Positions 63,680 to 64,000 of a stretch of 64,000 nt of DNA are shown here, in pieces (the stretch's first letter is position 1; every line of letters starts with the position of its first letter). The notes under the pieces were generated by a model. That model ran no database searches. It worked only from the letters and a program-made list of their open reading frames with translations, and was not told the DNA's origin. The position numbers were made by a program, and so were the translations under genes. The DNA comes from Symbiodinium natans (lineage: Eukaryota > Sar > Dinophyceae > Suessiales > Symbiodiniaceae), in contig CAJNDS010000034.1 in assembly GCA_905221605.1 (NCBI GenBank), forward strand, positions 1 to 64,000. Direction: 5' to 3'.

Positions 63680-64000
63680 GGGCCTGCCGCTCTGCGATCT
63701 CTTGATAAGCCAGGTGCCAGCAAACTTGACCACCAGGTGACATGTCAGCTTCAAACACTCAAAAAGCCTCGTCCCTACATGCTCTTGGCCTCCGCACCTA
63801 GGATTGCCTTCATCGCTAGCTGTTTGACGGCGCTGGCCTTGCCATGCACTGCCACAAGTCCACAAGTAGAAGCCAAAAGTGGCTTTGTTCGGCATTCGAC
63901 CATGAGAAACCAAGGAGGCAGCTGAGGAATCGCTGCACACACACCCTACAGGTATGTCCAAGAGCCCCGTGGCCGCGCATCCGAGGGCAACTTGCTTGGC
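63680..64000 (-). CDS. Exon-like segments of a gene running off the right edge
   Basis: The last 51 bases on the minus strand (64000-63950) are open (AKQVALGCAATGLLDIP) and end at a CCT/GTAGGG donor. A second piece near 63840-63790 encodes SAVKQLAMKAILG, and a third near 63710-63682 encodes EIAERQAHLC before GTTGAAG. The gene's 5' end lies beyond the window. Family not recognised; phase between the pieces is unresolved. Confidence 0.38.

Overview
The window looks like nuclear DNA of a dinoflagellate, probably a Symbiodiniaceae-type genome. The reasons are internal. Genes are cut into many short exons. Many introns start with GC, and a few with GA, instead of GT, and nearly all end in AG followed by G. 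TTTAGGG/CCCTAAA telomere-like tracts are scattered through the sequence. Every gene I could recognise lies on the minus strand. Most open frames that look long are shadows; the real coding sequence is in short exons that had to be joined by reading frame and family motifs.

Recognised genes, in window order (all minus strand): an open partial exon at the left edge (1-660); a lysine-rich repeat protein (about 3345-4829); an FSH1/OVCA2-type serine hydrolase (17774-18876); a Piercer-of-microtubule-wall-like axonemal protein (23558-23851); a CDC50/LEM3 P4-ATPase beta subunit (26280-30553); a cold-shock-domain protein with an Arg/Asp-rich tail (32742-33534); a complete 16-exon aconitase X, of the cis-3-hydroxy-L-proline dehydratase type (40778-45556); an intronless alkaline ceramidase (46775-47632); an EamA/DMT membrane transporter (52990-55400); and a Gln/Met/Gly-rich repeat protein (about 58650-59935). 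Between them lie clusters of exon-like segments on the same strand whose products I do not recognise (notably 10.4-11.4, 12.5-13.5, 16.3-17.6, 22.0-23.1, 34.6-35.5, 39.9-40.7, 49.5-50.8 and 60.9-63.4 kb).

Repeats include a 913-bp hAT-like element with an 8-bp target duplication inside an intron of the aconitase X gene, three related dispersed fold-back elements ending in CGTAARCCCCC, a fold-back element forming the 3' end of the cold-shock ORF, a 714-bp GT/CA tract inside the CDC50 gene, AT microsatellites and several tandem repeats.

The genes do not form a metabolic pathway. CDC50 and the ceramidase both concern membrane lipids, but I see no operon-like logic beyond shared orientation. Exon boundaries were placed by hand from frame, AG acceptors and known family motifs. 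They are hypotheses that transcript data could confirm.
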